Positions 42,564-51,775 of a DNA stretch of 64,000 bases are shown here, piece after piece. Source of the stretch: Salimicrobium halophilum (GTDB lineage Bacteria; Bacillota; Bacilli; Bacillales; Halobacillaceae); contig NZ_FNEV01000004.1 in the NCBI RefSeq assembly GCF_900100295.1, positions 62,001 to 126,000 of the forward strand. The letters run 5' to 3'. Made by a program: the position numbers and the translations under genes. The notes beneath the pieces were generated by a model. The model had not been told where the DNA came from. It saw only the letters and a program-made list of their open reading frames with translations, and ran no database searches. Position 1 is the first letter of the stretch. The number at the start of each line of letters is the position of its first letter.

Positions 42564-42749
42564 ATGGAAAGCGGAGAAGAGCGTTTAGAAGCTCAAATAT
42601 AAGTAGACGGCTCTGATTTCGAGCGATCTTTCTCGAAACAGAGGTGGCTACTTATATTTCGGGCTTCTGCTCTTCGTAGCTAGACATGAAAAGCGGAAAA
42701 GCCCCGCTTAGAAGCAAAACATAAGGTAGAAAGCATTGAGCTTTCTACC
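42564..42749 (+). repeat. Family 1 repeat, copy N and left half of copy O
   Basis: Copy N (42564-42685) is the clearest full copy: AAATATAAGTAG pairs with CTACTTATATTT, with an apical CTCTGATTTCGAG / CTCGAAACAGAG hairpin and the termini GTTTAGAAGC and GGGCTTCTGC. Copy O starts 122 bp later (ATGAAAAGCGG at 42686), keeps only the left end, and runs into a local hairpin GGTAGAAAG / CTTTCTACC just before the DUF779 RBS. Confidence 0.88.
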
Positions 42750-42766
42750 AGAAAGGATGAACCACT

Positions 42767-43141
42767 ATGGTTGAACGAGTTACAGCGACAGACGATGCGT
42801 TGGAGCTGATCGAAACGCTCAAGGAGAAACACGGAGACCTCATGTTCCATCAATCAGGCGGCTGCTGTGACGGAAGCTCTCCGATGTGCTACCCGGAAGG
42901 TGACCTGATCGTAGGAGCCCAGGACGTAAAAATCGGTGAAATCGCAGGTGTTCCATTTTACATTCACAAGAAACAATTCGAATACTGGAAGCACACCCAG
43001 TTGATCATCGATGTCGTAGAAGGACGCGGGGGCATGTTCTCTCTTGAAGGCGTGGAAGGCAAACGCTTCCTCACTCGTTCCCGTGCGTTCACCAAAGAAG
43101 AAAACGATGAGTTAAACGGAAAAGCGGAAAAGAACGTTTAG
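42767..43141 (+). CDS. DUF779 family protein
   Basis: 124 residues; RBS AAAGGATG. Cysteine-rich centre HQSGGCCDGSSPMCYP and conserved VPFYIHKKQFEYWKHTQLIIDVVEGRGGMFSLEG are the DUF779 signature. These proteins are commonly encoded directly after acetaldehyde dehydrogenases, as here (204 bp downstream), and may help metal or redox handling of that enzyme. The biochemical role is unknown. The last seven codons and the TAG stop are the left end of a family 1 repeat. Confidence 0.88.
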   Translation: MVERVTATDDALELIETLKEKHGDLMFHQSGGCCDGSSPMCYPEGDLIVGAQDVKIGEIAGVPFYIHKKQFEYWKHTQLIIDVVEGRGGMFSLEGVEGKRFLTRSRAFTKEENDELNGKAEKNV

Positions 43142-43146
43142 AAACG
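43119..43146 (+). repeat. Family 1 repeat left end overlapping the DUF779 3' end (copy Q)
   Basis: GGAAAAGCGGAAAAGAACG, then TTTAGAAAC: the standard left terminus. It is read in frame as GKAEKNV and stop. The rest of the element is missing and is replaced by a terminator. Confidence 0.75.
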
Positions 43147-43196
43147 AAAAGGTAGAAGGTTTCCCTGAATAATCGGAGAACCCTCTACCTTTTTCA
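43147..43196. terminator. Bidirectional terminator, DUF779 gene and pabB-pabC
   Basis: AAAAGGTAGAAGGTT pairs with AACCCTCTACCTTTTT around a loop of about 18 bases; T-run on the plus strand, A-run on the other side. Confidence 0.75.
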
Positions 43197-44879
43197 TTCT
43201 TCCATTTCTACCTTCATCCACCCGCGGAGACCATTCACCATCCACACCTCTTCAAAATCCGAAAGCTCCTCTACAAATAAGACCTCTGCCTGAATTTCAC
43301 CTTGTTCAAGCAGCTCTTCACGCTTGGTCCCAGCCAGCAACCCGCTCTCGATGGGGGGAGTCACATACTTTCCGTTCTTTTTCACAACAAGATTCGCGAA
43401 AGTGAACTCCGTAAGCTCTTCTCTTTCATTCCAAAGAAGAACTGTATCTGCTCCCTTTTTCGGGTGAATGTTATAAATCTCGCGATGAGTCGTTTTGTGA
43501 TAATAAAACGGATTCTCGGCATTGATCGGCGTTTCAGCAAGCACCGCTCTGTATTTCTTATCTTCATCCTTATGTTCGTACGTCTCCACCTGAACTTCCC
43601 CCTCTTCTGACAGAAGGAGGCGGACCCTGCCTATAGACCAATCGTCTTTGACATTCTTAAGCCTTTCACGAATCAGTTGCTCATCAAAAGGATAAGAAAA
43701 GTAAGCAGCGCTGCTTTTCAACCGATTCAAATGACGCTCCAGAAGCGGAAATTCTCGATTTGCTAAACGCATCGTTTCCAAAAGATCGAACTCCGGGAAT
43801 TCAGCATCCAAAAGTTTCGCTTTCGTCTTCATCTCTTCGTATTCGGAAGAGGTTTGCGAGTCCCACGTAATTCCTCCGCCTGAACCGTAAATGGCTTCCC
43901 CTTCTTCAATCATCACCGTACGGATCGGAACGTTGAATATCATATCTTTTTTTGGGGTAATATAACCGATCGCTCCGCAATACACATCTCTCGGGGTCTC
44001 CTCCAGTTCGCTGATATACTCCATCGTTTTCACTTTCGGCGCCCCGGTAATAGAACCACAGGGAAATAGGGCTTCGAACAATTCCCAAACGGTACTATTC
44101 TCTCTGATTTCCCCTTCCACCGTGGACGTCATCTGATGAACGGTCGGGTACGTTTCTATGGAAAATAATCGCGGTACCCTCACCTTCCCGGCGATGCGCC
44201 CGATGTCGTTCCTAAGTAAATCAACGATCATGACGTTTTCGGCCTGCTCTTTCTCTGAAGCAGCGAGCCGCTCTTTTTTCCTGATGTCTTCAGCGAATGT
44301 CTTCCCTCTTGCCGCCGTACCTTTCATAGGTCTGGTCGTGATCGTCCCCTTTTCTTTCTTGAAAAAGAGTTCCGGAGAAGCTGAGAGAATCGTTCGTGTC
44401 CCCGTTTCCAGATACGCGCTGTAACGCCCCTGTTGACGACGGGCCAATTTTTCAAAAAATGTGTAGGAATCCCCTTTGAAAGCAGCCTTCCATCTGGCGG
44501 TGTAATTAACCTGATAGGTGTCCCCATTTTCGATGGCGTTCTTGATATCGGAAATACCCTGCTGATAGGATTCGAAGTCGGCGTCGAGCTGCCATTCTGA
44601 AATTTCATAAGTGCCGCGGGGCTCTTCTTCTTCATTCACGGGCGCCTCAAATACTCCGAACCATAATAAAGGACCTTCTGTCTCGCGTACTTGAAGAGCC
44701 GGATCGAAAGCAGGTGCCGCTTCGTAAGCGACATATCCCGCTATGTAACAGCCTTTTCCGAGCCACTTTTCTATGTGGTGAAACGCCTGCTCCACTTCTT
44801 CCACATCATATACTTCTATCACTTCTACGGGAGTCGTGAACGTAACATTCTCTTCTTCAAATCGAAACTGCAACTTCAC
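43194..44879 (-). CDS. pabB: PabB-PabC fusion: aminodeoxychorismate synthase I and lyase
   Basis: 561 residues from a GTG at 44879, chosen for AAGGAGG upstream; the frame extends further. Residues about 1-340 are the chorismate-binding PabB domain (TTRPMKGTAARG, VDLLRNDIGR, CGSITGAPKVKTMEYI). Residues about 360-561 are a class IV PLP lyase domain like PabC (LLETMRLANREFPLLERH, SGLLAGTKREELLEQG). One polypeptide thus turns chorismate into aminodeoxychorismate and then p-aminobenzoate. The start overlaps the end of the amidotransferase gene by 23 bp. Such fusions are common in bacteria. Confidence 0.92.
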   Translation of the reverse strand: MKLQFRFEEENVTFTTPVEVIEVYDVEEVEQAFHHIEKWLGKGCYIAGYVAYEAAPAFDPALQVRETEGPLLWFGVFEAPVNEEEEPRGTYEISEWQLDADFESYQQGISDIKNAIENGDTYQVNYTARWKAAFKGDSYTFFEKLARRQQGRYSAYLETGTRTILSASPELFFKKEKGTITTRPMKGTAARGKTFAEDIRKKERLAASEKEQAENVMIVDLLRNDIGRIAGKVRVPRLFSIETYPTVHQMTSTVEGEIRENSTVWELFEALFPCGSITGAPKVKTMEYISELEETPRDVYCGAIGYITPKKDMIFNVPIRTVMIEEGEAIYGSGGGITWDSQTSSEYEEMKTKAKLLDAEFPEFDLLETMRLANREFPLLERHLNRLKSSAAYFSYPFDEQLIRERLKNVKDDWSIGRVRLLLSEEGEVQVETYEHKDEDKKYRAVLAETPINAENPFYYHKTTHREIYNIHPKKGADTVLLWNEREELTEFTFANLVVKKNGKYVTPPIESGLLAGTKREELLEQGEIQAEVLFVEELSDFEEVWMVNGLRGWMKVEMEE

Positions 44880-45468
44880 CCTTAGCTCCTCCTTTCCACT
44901 TAAGTGCCTGGTTGTAAGCTTCTTGCAGCAGAAGTTTCCCATGTTCTGTAAGAATCGCTTCCGGATGAAACTGTACAGCTTCTATCGGAAAAAGGATATG
45001 ACGGATGCCCATGACGGTCCGATCTTCACTCAAAGCGGACACTTCGAACATAGAGGGAAGATACTTCTGAGGAGTGCATAAAGAGTGATAACGGGTGACA
45101 GAAAAAGTGGGAGGCAACTGGGAAAAAATCGTGCGCTGATCCGTCCTTATGGCAGAACGCTTCCCATGCATCGGCTGCTCCGCCTTCTCCACTCTTCCTC
45201 CGAACGCTTCGACAATCACCTGTTGCCCAAGACAAACCCCGAACAAAGGAATCTTGCCGGCAAACGTTTCGACGATTTCCGTACTGATCCCTGCTGTACC
45301 AGGTGTTCCCGGACCAGGAGAAAGGACAACAAGAGAAGGAGACATATCAGCTATCTCATCAATAGTCACAGCATCATTTCGGATCACTCTCACGTCCTCC
45401 TCCACCTCACAAAATGTCTGATATAAGTTGTAAGTAAAAGAATCATAGTTATCAATAATCAATATCAT
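44857..45468 (-). CDS. pabA: Aminodeoxychorismate synthase glutamine amidotransferase
   Basis: 203 residues from the ATG at 45468 (AGGGG upstream). Class I glutamine amidotransferase: LLSPGPGTPG-type oxyanion region (VVLSPGPGTPG), nucleophile Cys in LFGVCLGQQ, and His/Glu in VQFHPEAILTEHG. It provides ammonia to PabB. The same fold serves anthranilate synthase (TrpG), but linkage to pabB-pabC and absence of trp genes point to folate synthesis. It is first in the operon and coupled to pabB by overlap. Confidence 0.92.
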   Translation of the reverse strand: MILIIDNYDSFTYNLYQTFCEVEEDVRVIRNDAVTIDEIADMSPSLVVLSPGPGTPGTAGISTEIVETFAGKIPLFGVCLGQQVIVEAFGGRVEKAEQPMHGKRSAIRTDQRTIFSQLPPTFSVTRYHSLCTPQKYLPSMFEVSALSEDRTVMGIRHILFPIEAVQFHPEAILTEHGKLLLQEAYNQALKWKGGAKGEVAVSI

Positions 45469-45501
45469 ATGGCAACCCCTGTTCATCGAAGTTATAATTA
45501 A

Positions 45502-45597
45502 GAGAGAAAAGTGGCAGCCTCCCGCTTAGAAACCTTAGTCATAAGCAGAACTGTCAGACAAAGGTTCTCTTTCCTTTTTCTGATTTGTTCTGCTCAC
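45502..45597 (+). repeat. Family 1 repeat, copy P
   Basis: Left end CCCGCTTAGAAACCTTAGTC. Inner hairpin GCAGAAC, then TCAGA and AAAGG, pairing with CCTTT, CTGA and GTTCTGC. The right terminus is replaced. It lies upstream of pabA in the gene-free stretch 45469-45808. Confidence 0.75.
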
Positions 45598-45639
45598 CTT
45601 TGCGCAAGAAGCAGTTATTCGACAATAAATCCAATTCGC

Positions 45640-45762
45640 TATTGCGAAAATGCATCATATCCAAAGATATAGCCCATTTTTTCATAAGACAAAGGCAAAA
45701 TTATCGTATTAAAAATCATATGGTCGATTTTTGCCATAAGACTATAAAAAAGTGTCGCATAA
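45640..45762. repeat. Family 2-like sequences before the kinase gene
   Basis: Contains TTTTTTCATAAGACA, GATTTTTGCCATAAGAC and, reversed, CTATAAAAAAGTGTCGCATAACC (complement GGTTATGCGACACTTTTTT). The blocks resemble those at 7.98, 22.2 and 25 kb. No gene is seen here. Confidence 0.5.
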
Positions 45763-45808
45763 CCCCTCTGCGAGCTACCCAAAACGATACAGAAAGGAGG
45801 CTAACCTC

Positions 45809-47143
45809 ATGAAAAAAAGATTCTGGATCCCCATCCTGCTGATCATCATCGGCATCCTGCTTCCTCTATGGTTCGACCTGGAACAAGTAGGGCTCAGAAC
45901 TATGATAACCAGACTTGAAAACGATCCAGATGGGAACTCTTTAATGCTCACGGCTCTTCTGCTCGTTTTTCTGAACACGTTAAGAGCATTGCCTCACTAT
46001 CTCGGTGCCTTATTGCTGGGCGATGCCCTCGGGAGAAAGTATGACCGGCCCGGGCTGAAGATCGCAGTTCCATTGATCGTCATTCCGCTGGTTTATTTCC
46101 TCATCAACAGCTATTATTCCATGAATTATCATTTCGGTGGACCGGCGATTCTGCTATTATTATCTATACTATTTCTTCAGCTGTTCGGAAGGCAAAACAT
46201 GCGGCCTCTGTTCATGTCATTCGTCTTCTCCCAGCTATTATTCGGCTATCAGTGGCTAGATATCGTGCCGGCCCTTACCGCCTACGGCTTCGGAGGAGGA
46301 GAAGTCTCCTCGCTCGTCAAAGATACAGCGGTGTCAATCGGTTTCGATCAGACCCTGTCCCTATACAGCCTTCTATTTTCCGCTGTCTTCATTGTACACG
46401 CCCTCGTATTCGCCGTCTATTTGACGGTCGTCGAGCAGAAGTGGAAAATACGGAAAGACCTCGAATCCGCCCGGCTTGAAATGGTGGAAGCACGCAGCGG
46501 ACGGGAAGTGTTACACCTCGTCCATGACCTGAAGACGCCATTATCGCTGATGGAAGGTCTGAATTCTTTGATCCAGATGAAATCTTCGGATCCCGACATC
46601 CAGACCTATACCGGAAAAATTTCCGACTCGATCCGTGCTACGAGCGATATGGTCTCGGAAATTTTATACGATGAGAAGAAGAACTGGTGCTCGCTGCATA
46701 CGCTGGTCGAATACGTGCGGCAGAACAAACTCTCTGAGTCGTCCACCATCTATCAATTCGATCTTCAGGCCCCGAGTGACATGGAAATCTATATAAATAA
46801 AATCCGCATGACCCGTGCTATCGTCAATTTGATCGATAACGCCGGCGATGCGGTAGAAGGCCAGAAAGATGCCCAGGTTCTTATACGCACCGAAGTCGAT
46901 CCATCCGGCATCTGGATCGGTATAGAAGACAATGGCCCCGGCATCAGCAACAGAGATATCCAAAAAATCTGGAACGCCGGCTTCAGTACGAAGAATCACC
47001 CTGGGGTCGGTCTATCATTCGTCAAAAATGTCATTGAAGAGCACGGAGCCGTGCTGGACATCGAAAGTGAGCCGGGAATCGGCACGACATTCTGGATACA
47101 TTTCCCTAAGGAGAGAACGCGCTATGAAAATACTGATCATTGA
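45809..47143 (+). CDS. Membrane sensor histidine kinase
   Basis: 445 residues from the ATG at 45809 (AGAAAGGAGG, eight-base spacing). The N-terminal half has six or seven membrane helices with short loops and no large outer sensor domain. The kinase core starts with the H-box LHLVHDLKTPLSLMEG, then N-box IVNLIDNAGDAVEG and G-boxes EDNGPGIS and GVGLSFVKNV. The N-box spacing and response-regulator partner suggest the CitA/DcuS-like branch, though the classic PAS sensor is absent. Stimulus unknown. Confidence 0.9.
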   Translation: MKKRFWIPILLIIIGILLPLWFDLEQVGLRTMITRLENDPDGNSLMLTALLLVFLNTLRALPHYLGALLLGDALGRKYDRPGLKIAVPLIVIPLVYFLINSYYSMNYHFGGPAILLLLSILFLQLFGRQNMRPLFMSFVFSQLLFGYQWLDIVPALTAYGFGGGEVSSLVKDTAVSIGFDQTLSLYSLLFSAVFIVHALVFAVYLTVVEQKWKIRKDLESARLEMVEARSGREVLHLVHDLKTPLSLMEGLNSLIQMKSSDPDIQTYTGKISDSIRATSDMVSEILYDEKKNWCSLHTLVEYVRQNKLSESSTIYQFDLQAPSDMEIYINKIRMTRAIVNLIDNAGDAVEGQKDAQVLIRTEVDPSGIWIGIEDNGPGISNRDIQKIWNAGFSTKNHPGVGLSFVKNVIEEHGAVLDIESEPGIGTTFWIHFPKERTRYENTDH

Positions 47144-47744
47144 TAACGACGAATCCTTGCGTTACATGCTGACGGAATTCTGTAACCATGCCGGTTGGGA
47201 TTCCGATACAGCCATCAACGGACGGGAAGGAGTCGAAAAATTCCACGCTGAAGACTTCGACGTCATTCTCGTAGATTATCACATGCCCGAAATGGATGGA
47301 CTACAGACGGTCAAAGAAATGAGAAAACACAATCAACAGGTTCCGATCCTTGTGCTGACCGTAGACGAACGCCAGGAAATCGCCGACCGCTTTTTGGAAG
47401 AAGGAGCTACCGATTTCGCGTTGAAGCCCGTCAAAGCTCCCGATCTTATCTCGAGAATCCAACTGCATGCCCAACTCGCCAACATGCGGTCCGCTCAGGA
47501 AGAAAGCGAAGAAGTCTATACAGCGAAAGGTATCAGTAAGAACACCCTCGATATTATCGCTGATCACTTAAAGAACCAGTCAGACCCTTCCTCGGTGGAT
47601 GTCATCTCCAAGGATATCGGCCTTGCCTACCCTACCGTCTATCGTTACCTGATGCACTTGCTCGAAGAGGGACAAGTGAAACAGGTGATCAGTCACCAGA
47701 AAATCGGACGCCCGAAAAAACTTTATAAATGGTATACGAAATAA
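47124..47744 (+). CDS. CitT/DcuR-like response regulator
   Basis: 206 residues from the ATG at 47124, overlapping the kinase gene by 20 bp. The receiver domain has IIDNDES and the phospho-Asp in VILVDYHMPEMDG, with Lys in FALKPVKAP. The C-terminal part carries an HTH (SKDIGLAYPTVYRYLMHLLE) and the IGRPKKLYKW tail seen in CitT/DctR/DcuR regulators, which control uptake of organic acids. No transporter gene lies beside it, so the target is unknown. Confidence 0.9.
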   Translation: MKILIIDNDESLRYMLTEFCNHAGWDSDTAINGREGVEKFHAEDFDVILVDYHMPEMDGLQTVKEMRKHNQQVPILVLTVDERQEIADRFLEEGATDFALKPVKAPDLISRIQLHAQLANMRSAQEESEEVYTAKGISKNTLDIIADHLKNQSDPSSVDVISKDIGLAYPTVYRYLMHLLEEGQVKQVISHQKIGRPKKLYKWYTK

Positions 47745-47776
47745 CCGACCGGGGGTCCCGGCCGGTTATTTTTATT
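47742..47776 (+). terminator. Terminator of the two-component operon
   Basis: AACCGACCGGG / CCCGGCCGGTT, 3-base loop, then ATTTTTATTT. Confidence 0.9.
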
Positions 47777-47785
47777 TCGATATTT

Positions 47786-48880
47786 TTATCCAAAGACGAC
47801 TGGAAGAAGAACTGCGATACCTATGATACCCAGCAGGAACACCCAGGCAAGCGGTCTTGCGAAGTTCACAGTCCAACCGACTCCGAACCGTTTCTCTAAG
47901 AAAATGGAAGGATCGTTCGGATTGAAATAGATCTGCCCGAGTTTCCAGTAGCGATCATCGTCTCTATCTACAACTTCCGCATCCTTACCTGCGACGGTGG
48001 AAACTCTGCTTCCTCCCTGTCCCGTTGTCGCACTCAGGATGATCGCCCCAATGACAATCCCGATCGCTGCGGCCATCGGAATGATCATCATCAGCATCGG
48101 TGGCAGCTCATACACGAACGAAATAGGAGGAACGATGAAGATAAGCGTTAAAAGGATCGAGGATAGGATGGTGAACAAAGACCAGCGGCGACGGAAAATG
48201 ACCTGCTGCTGAACGGATTTCTCCGGGTTCTCAGCGCTGGTCTGTTGTTTCGCGCGTCCGATGACTGTATTCACAAAGAAGAATATCCCGGTCAGATACA
48301 GTTGCACCATCGGCAGCATCAGAGCAGAACGGTACGATTTCTCAGCCACATTGGTCACTTCGCCGTTCAATCCATACTGCATCGGAAGTTCCTCCGGCAT
48401 TTGCGGATACATACGGATGGTAAACAGGATAGTGAATATGGCGATAAGGAAAGGAATGATGAACCACCATGAAGAATAGGTCAGTTTCTGTTCCCTGAAA
48501 GACAGATCCGTCGTTACTCTCTGCCGCTCTTTCATCCACTGTTCTTTCTCTTTCAGAACTTTCATCCTTCGATGAATCAAGTAATAAAGAACGAAGGATA
48601 CAGCAATGTAAATAAAAAGCAGCAAAGAAAAGAGTATACCCCAAGCATCGTCGGTCACTTCTACCATACTCATAAGCAGAAAGGTGACCGCAAAATGGAC
48701 GGCACTTACCATCGTCATCCAGAATGCATAGGTTTTTCTCATGCTTTTCAATCGCTCATCGTTATACACACGTTCCGGAATCGACACTCCGAAGCTTTCT
48801 GTTTTCCTCGTCCAATATGGTATGAAAATCACCGAAACGTAAACCGGCAGCAAAATCAAACTAATGATCACCATTTCCAT
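47786..48880 (-). CDS. DUF1648/DUF5808 membrane protein
   Basis: 364 residues with about nine membrane helices. The DUF1648 segment reads RMYPQMPEELPMQYGLNGEV (LP-hYG-NG type, as in SdpI-like proteins). The C-terminal YWKLGQIYFNPNDPSIFLEK matches DUF5808. Such proteins are found in Bacillaceae behind a small GntR regulator, as here with a 20-bp overlap. The SdpI relatives give immunity to a toxin, but no such role is shown for this branch. Confidence 0.85.
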   Translation of the reverse strand: MEMVIISLILLPVYVSVIFIPYWTRKTESFGVSIPERVYNDERLKSMRKTYAFWMTMVSAVHFAVTFLLMSMVEVTDDAWGILFSLLLFIYIAVSFVLYYLIHRRMKVLKEKEQWMKERQRVTTDLSFREQKLTYSSWWFIIPFLIAIFTILFTIRMYPQMPEELPMQYGLNGEVTNVAEKSYRSALMLPMVQLYLTGIFFFVNTVIGRAKQQTSAENPEKSVQQQVIFRRRWSLFTILSSILLTLIFIVPPISFVYELPPMLMMIIPMAAAIGIVIGAIILSATTGQGGSRVSTVAGKDAEVVDRDDDRYWKLGQIYFNPNDPSIFLEKRFGVGWTVNFARPLAWVFLLGIIGIAVLLPVVFG

Positions 48881-49271
48881 TCGTTTCCCCTCCTTTTCCG
48901 AAAGAACGATAAGTGTCCCTGATCATTTCAATCAGCTCCGCTTCCGATACGCCTCGACAAATCGCTTCAGCGACAATAGGTCTCGTTCCATGACGCAACT
49001 CTTCCCAATATCCCGCATCCGCTTTGGTAATTCCCTCCGGAGCAATAACAACGCCACGTTGACGGTGGATGTTCAGAAACCCTTCTTTTTCAAGTTGCTT
49101 GTACCCCTTATTCACCGTATGCAAGTTGATCCCCAGGTCAGAAGCCATAGCCCGTACGGAAGGGAGACGTTCCCCTGCTTTCAGCTTTCCGCCTGCAATT
49201 CCTTCAACGATTTGGTTGCGCACCTGAGTGTAGATCGGATCCTTCGACTCCAAATCTATATGGACAATCAT
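48861..49271 (-). CDS. GntR family regulator (YtrA/YhcF type)
   Basis: 136 residues. Winged HTH at the N-terminus (GERLPSVRAMASDLGINLHT, then TVNKGYKQLEKEGF) and a short C-terminal dimer helix, as in the YtrA subfamily. It is the first gene of a two-gene operon with the DUF1648 membrane protein and probably represses it. A palindrome overlaps the promoter. The inducer is unknown; YtrA-type regulators often respond to envelope stress. Confidence 0.92.
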   Translation of the reverse strand: MIVHIDLESKDPIYTQVRNQIVEGIAGGKLKAGERLPSVRAMASDLGINLHTVNKGYKQLEKEGFLNIHRQRGVVIAPEGITKADAGYWEELRHGTRPIVAEAICRGVSEAELIEMIRDTYRSFGKGGETNGNGDH

Positions 49272-49302
49272 CCTTTCACCTCCATATTCTTTTGTTATAC
49301 TT

Positions 49303-49331
49303 ATAATATAACAGTTATACTAAAAAAACAA
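49303..49331 (-). promoter_or_regulatory. Promoter of the gntR-DUF1648 operon
   Basis: Minus strand TTGTTT, 17-bp spacer, TATTAT. Confidence 0.65.
49307..49319 (-). promoter_or_regulatory. Candidate GntR operator
   Basis: TATAACAGTTATA, a perfect palindrome overlapping the -10 box and spacer. GTTATACT is also repeated at 49294 and 49314, 20 bp apart. This fits autorepression by the GntR protein. Confidence 0.55.
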
Positions 49332-49332
49332 G

Positions 49333-49364
49333 AAAAAAGATATATCGCTTTTAAAGCGATATAC
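49333..49364 (-). terminator. Amidase gene terminator
   Basis: TATATCGCTTT / AAAGCGATATA stem with TTTTTT on the minus strand. Confidence 0.85.
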
Positions 49365-49369
49365 CTCTT

Positions 49370-50767
49370 TTACTCTCTTATTTCTTTATACTTTCCGCTC
49401 CAGGGATAAGCATCTTCCAGTTGGCGGGCCAATTGGAACAGCACATCATCTCTACCGTGCCTTGCAGAAAAATGGGAGCCTATCGGGAGGTTTTCTTTCG
49501 TCCAGTATAGCGGGACACTCATCGCCGGCTGTCCCGTCATATTAGCGATAGGAGCAACATAGGCGTACACTTCAGAAACCGCCAATATTTCATCAATCGT
49601 CTTCTCTTCACCGTTATAGCAACCAAGAGGAAGAGCCTTTGTATGATTGACCGGATTCAGGAGAACATCGTACGTTTTGAAAAAGCGGTCGATCTTCTCA
49701 GTTTCCTGAAACACCTTCTCCCGGGCACGTTCATAGTCGAGCGCACTGTAACCTGCCGCTTTCTGACGTAATGTCGAAAGCATCCTCTCTATATGAGGAG
49801 CTTCTGCAGTCCGATTATTAGCCGCTGCCGCTTTCTCTACGCTAAGCGCCCCACCAATCACCCATAAATATAAGTAAGCCTCCATCATCCCGTCGTGATC
49901 GAAGTCCGGATATACCTCTTCGACCTCATGACCGAGAGCCTCGCATTTTCTGGCGGTCTCCCGGATCACTCCCTGAACATCCTCTTCAATGGAGATAGCC
50001 CCCGGGATATACGGAGCATAAGCGATTTTTAAACGACCAGGTGATTCATTCGAAGCTTCGAGAAACGATTGTTCCTTCGGAGGCATGCTGTATCCGGTGC
50101 CCGGTACAGGTCCTTCGATTGCGTCGAGCAAAGCCGCGCTGTCGCGTACCGAAGTCGTGATGGCATGCTGAACCGACAGACTGTTCAAATACATCGTAAG
50201 TGGGGAACGCCCCCGGGTCGGCTTGAATCCGAACGTTCCAGTATTTGAAGCAGGGATTCGGATGGATCCACCACCATCACTCCCGTGGGCAAAAGGAGCC
50301 ATACCGGTCGCTACAGCTACCGCTGCTCCTCCACTGGATCCCCCCGGTGACCTTTCCGGATCCCATGGGTTGATCGTTTCTCCGAGAAACTGCGATTCGG
50401 TCGCAGGCGTAAAGCCGAACTCAGGTGTGTTCGTTTTTCCCGTTATGTGGAGCCCTGCCTTTTTATAGCGGCGGACCAACTCATCATCTGCCGGCGCAAT
50501 GAACCCGTCCATCACTTTCGATCCGTAAGTCAATGGAGCCCCCTTAACGGCATTCAAGTCCTTGATCAGAAAAGGCAGCCCTTTGAAGAAACCGGATGCG
50601 TCGTACTCCGCTTTTTCCACATCATGAACGATGGCGTTCAGAGAAGGATTCCTCTGTTCTGTAATCGTCCTATAATGAGCTGTCACTTCTTCTTTCGACA
50701 AAGCCCCGTTCTCTATCATTTTCAACTGACCCAATCCATCCATATCCATCAATTCTTTTATGTACAT
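49370..50767 (-). CDS. Amidase signature family protein
   Basis: 465 residues from the ATG at 50767 (GAAGGAG, seven-base spacing); a GTG six bases upstream is too near the RBS. Ser-Ser-Lys triad: Lys in [11 protein letters not shown], and the serines in [16 protein letters not shown] and [13 protein letters not shown]. The enzyme cleaves a carboxamide, but the family covers many substrates. It is not GatA, since no gatB/gatC genes are present and the sequence is of the general amidase type. It may belong with the CAP gene upstream only by position. Confidence 0.88.
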   Translation of the reverse strand: MYIKELMDMDGLGQLKMIENGALSKEEVTAHYRTITEQRNPSLNAIVHDVEKAEYDASGFFKGLPFLIKDLNAVKGAPLTYGSKVMDGFIAPADDELVRRYKKAGLHITGKTNTPEFGFTPATESQFLGETINPWDPERSPGGSSGGAAVAVATGMAPFAHGSDGGGSIRIPASNTGTFGFKPTRGRSPLTMYLNSLSVQHAITTSVRDSAALLDAIEGPVPGTGYSMPPKEQSFLEASNESPGRLKIAYAPYIPGAISIEEDVQGVIRETARKCEALGHEVEEVYPDFDHDGMMEAYLYLWVIGGALSVEKAAAANNRTAEAPHIERMLSTLRQKAAGYSALDYERAREKVFQETEKIDRFFKTYDVLLNPVNHTKALPLGCYNGEEKTIDEILAVSEVYAYVAPIANMTGQPAMSVPLYWTKENLPIGSHFSARHGRDDVLFQLARQLEDAYPWSGKYKEIRE

Positions 50768-50784
50768 AGGCACTCTCCTTCGTC

Positions 50785-50814
50785 AAAAAAGAACACTACT
50801 GGGATGTAGTGTTC
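50785..50814 (-). terminator. CAP gene terminator
   Basis: GAACACTAC / GTAGTGTTC, 6-base loop, TTTTTTG on the minus strand. Confidence 0.88.
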
Positions 50815-50839
50815 CTTTTCATCGCTTCTTCTAACCTTT

Positions 50840-51598
50840 TCATTGCTTTGGCGTATAAAACATTTGCGTCCAGTAGGTCACATATTCCCCGTCACTATCC
50901 AGATATCCGACTCCGATTTCATCATAAGCATCATTAAGGATATTCTCACGGTGACCTTCGCTATTCATCCAGGCCGCGACGACCTCTTCCGGACTAACCT
51001 GACCGGCAGCGATATTCTCGCCTGCCGCTGCATAATCGAATCCGAACTCGTTCATCATAGTGAACGGAGAGCCATACGTCGGAGACTGATGATCGAAGTA
51101 TTGATTTTCATGCATGTCCCTCGATTTTTCTTTCGCCACTTTACTCAGTTCTTCATTCAACTCGAGAGGATCAAGACCATGCTGTTTCCGTTCTTCATTC
51201 GTCAGATCCACGACTTCACGCTCAAATTCAGACACCTCATAATCGGCTTTGAACGTCTGCACTACCCCTGTTTTGATCGTTTCACCGGTTTCCGACTGAA
51301 GCTCCGGTGAAATGAACAGCTCATACGTTTGCCCGTCTTCGTAAAAAACTTCCGGCTCCAGGCGAACAGAATTGCCGTTCACTGTCCTTTCCAAAGGATG
51401 AAACGTACCATCCGGTTCTCTGATTCCGATATAGTTGTTATTTTCCAGCATTTCCTCATCCATCGTCTGGTTGAATTCAATCGTCCAGGGCTTCTCAATC
51501 GAGACTTCTTTCTCCGGCCATGTTTCCGATACCGTCTGTGCGGGGTTGGTAAGACCCAGCAACAACAAAAATAATCCGCCTGTCCAATACTTCTGCAT
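50840..51598 (-). CDS. Secreted SbsA-Ig and CAP domain protein
   Basis: 252 residues from the ATG at 51598 (AGGAGG, nine-base spacing). Signal peptide MQKYWTGGLFLLLLGLTN. Residues about 30-115 look like a bacterial SbsA-type Ig domain (PWTIEFNQTMDEEML, then GQTYELFISPEL). Residues about 125-252 are a CAP/SCP domain: VDLTNEERKQHGLDPLELNE, FDHQSPTYGSPFTMM, AGENIAAGQ and SEGHRENILN. CAP proteins of spore-forming bacilli (YkwD-like) are extracellular with poorly known functions. Single gene with terminator. Confidence 0.88.
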   Translation of the reverse strand: MQKYWTGGLFLLLLGLTNPAQTVSETWPEKEVSIEKPWTIEFNQTMDEEMLENNNYIGIREPDGTFHPLERTVNGNSVRLEPEVFYEDGQTYELFISPELQSETGETIKTGVVQTFKADYEVSEFEREVVDLTNEERKQHGLDPLELNEELSKVAKEKSRDMHENQYFDHQSPTYGSPFTMMNEFGFDYAAAGENIAAGQVSPEEVVAAWMNSEGHRENILNDAYDEIGVGYLDSDGEYVTYWTQMFYTPKQ

Positions 51599-51775
51599 CC
51601 CGACCACCCTCCTGCTTTTACATTCAGAATCCCATAATTAGAGTTTTCAGACAAGAGGCTAATTTCCTACAAAATCCATCAGTTTTCGTTTTCCGTTACA
51701 ATTATAGCATCAAAAAAGATGCAGAAACAAAGGGATCGAGGAATATTTTCGGTGAAAATGGATTTTTTCCTACCT

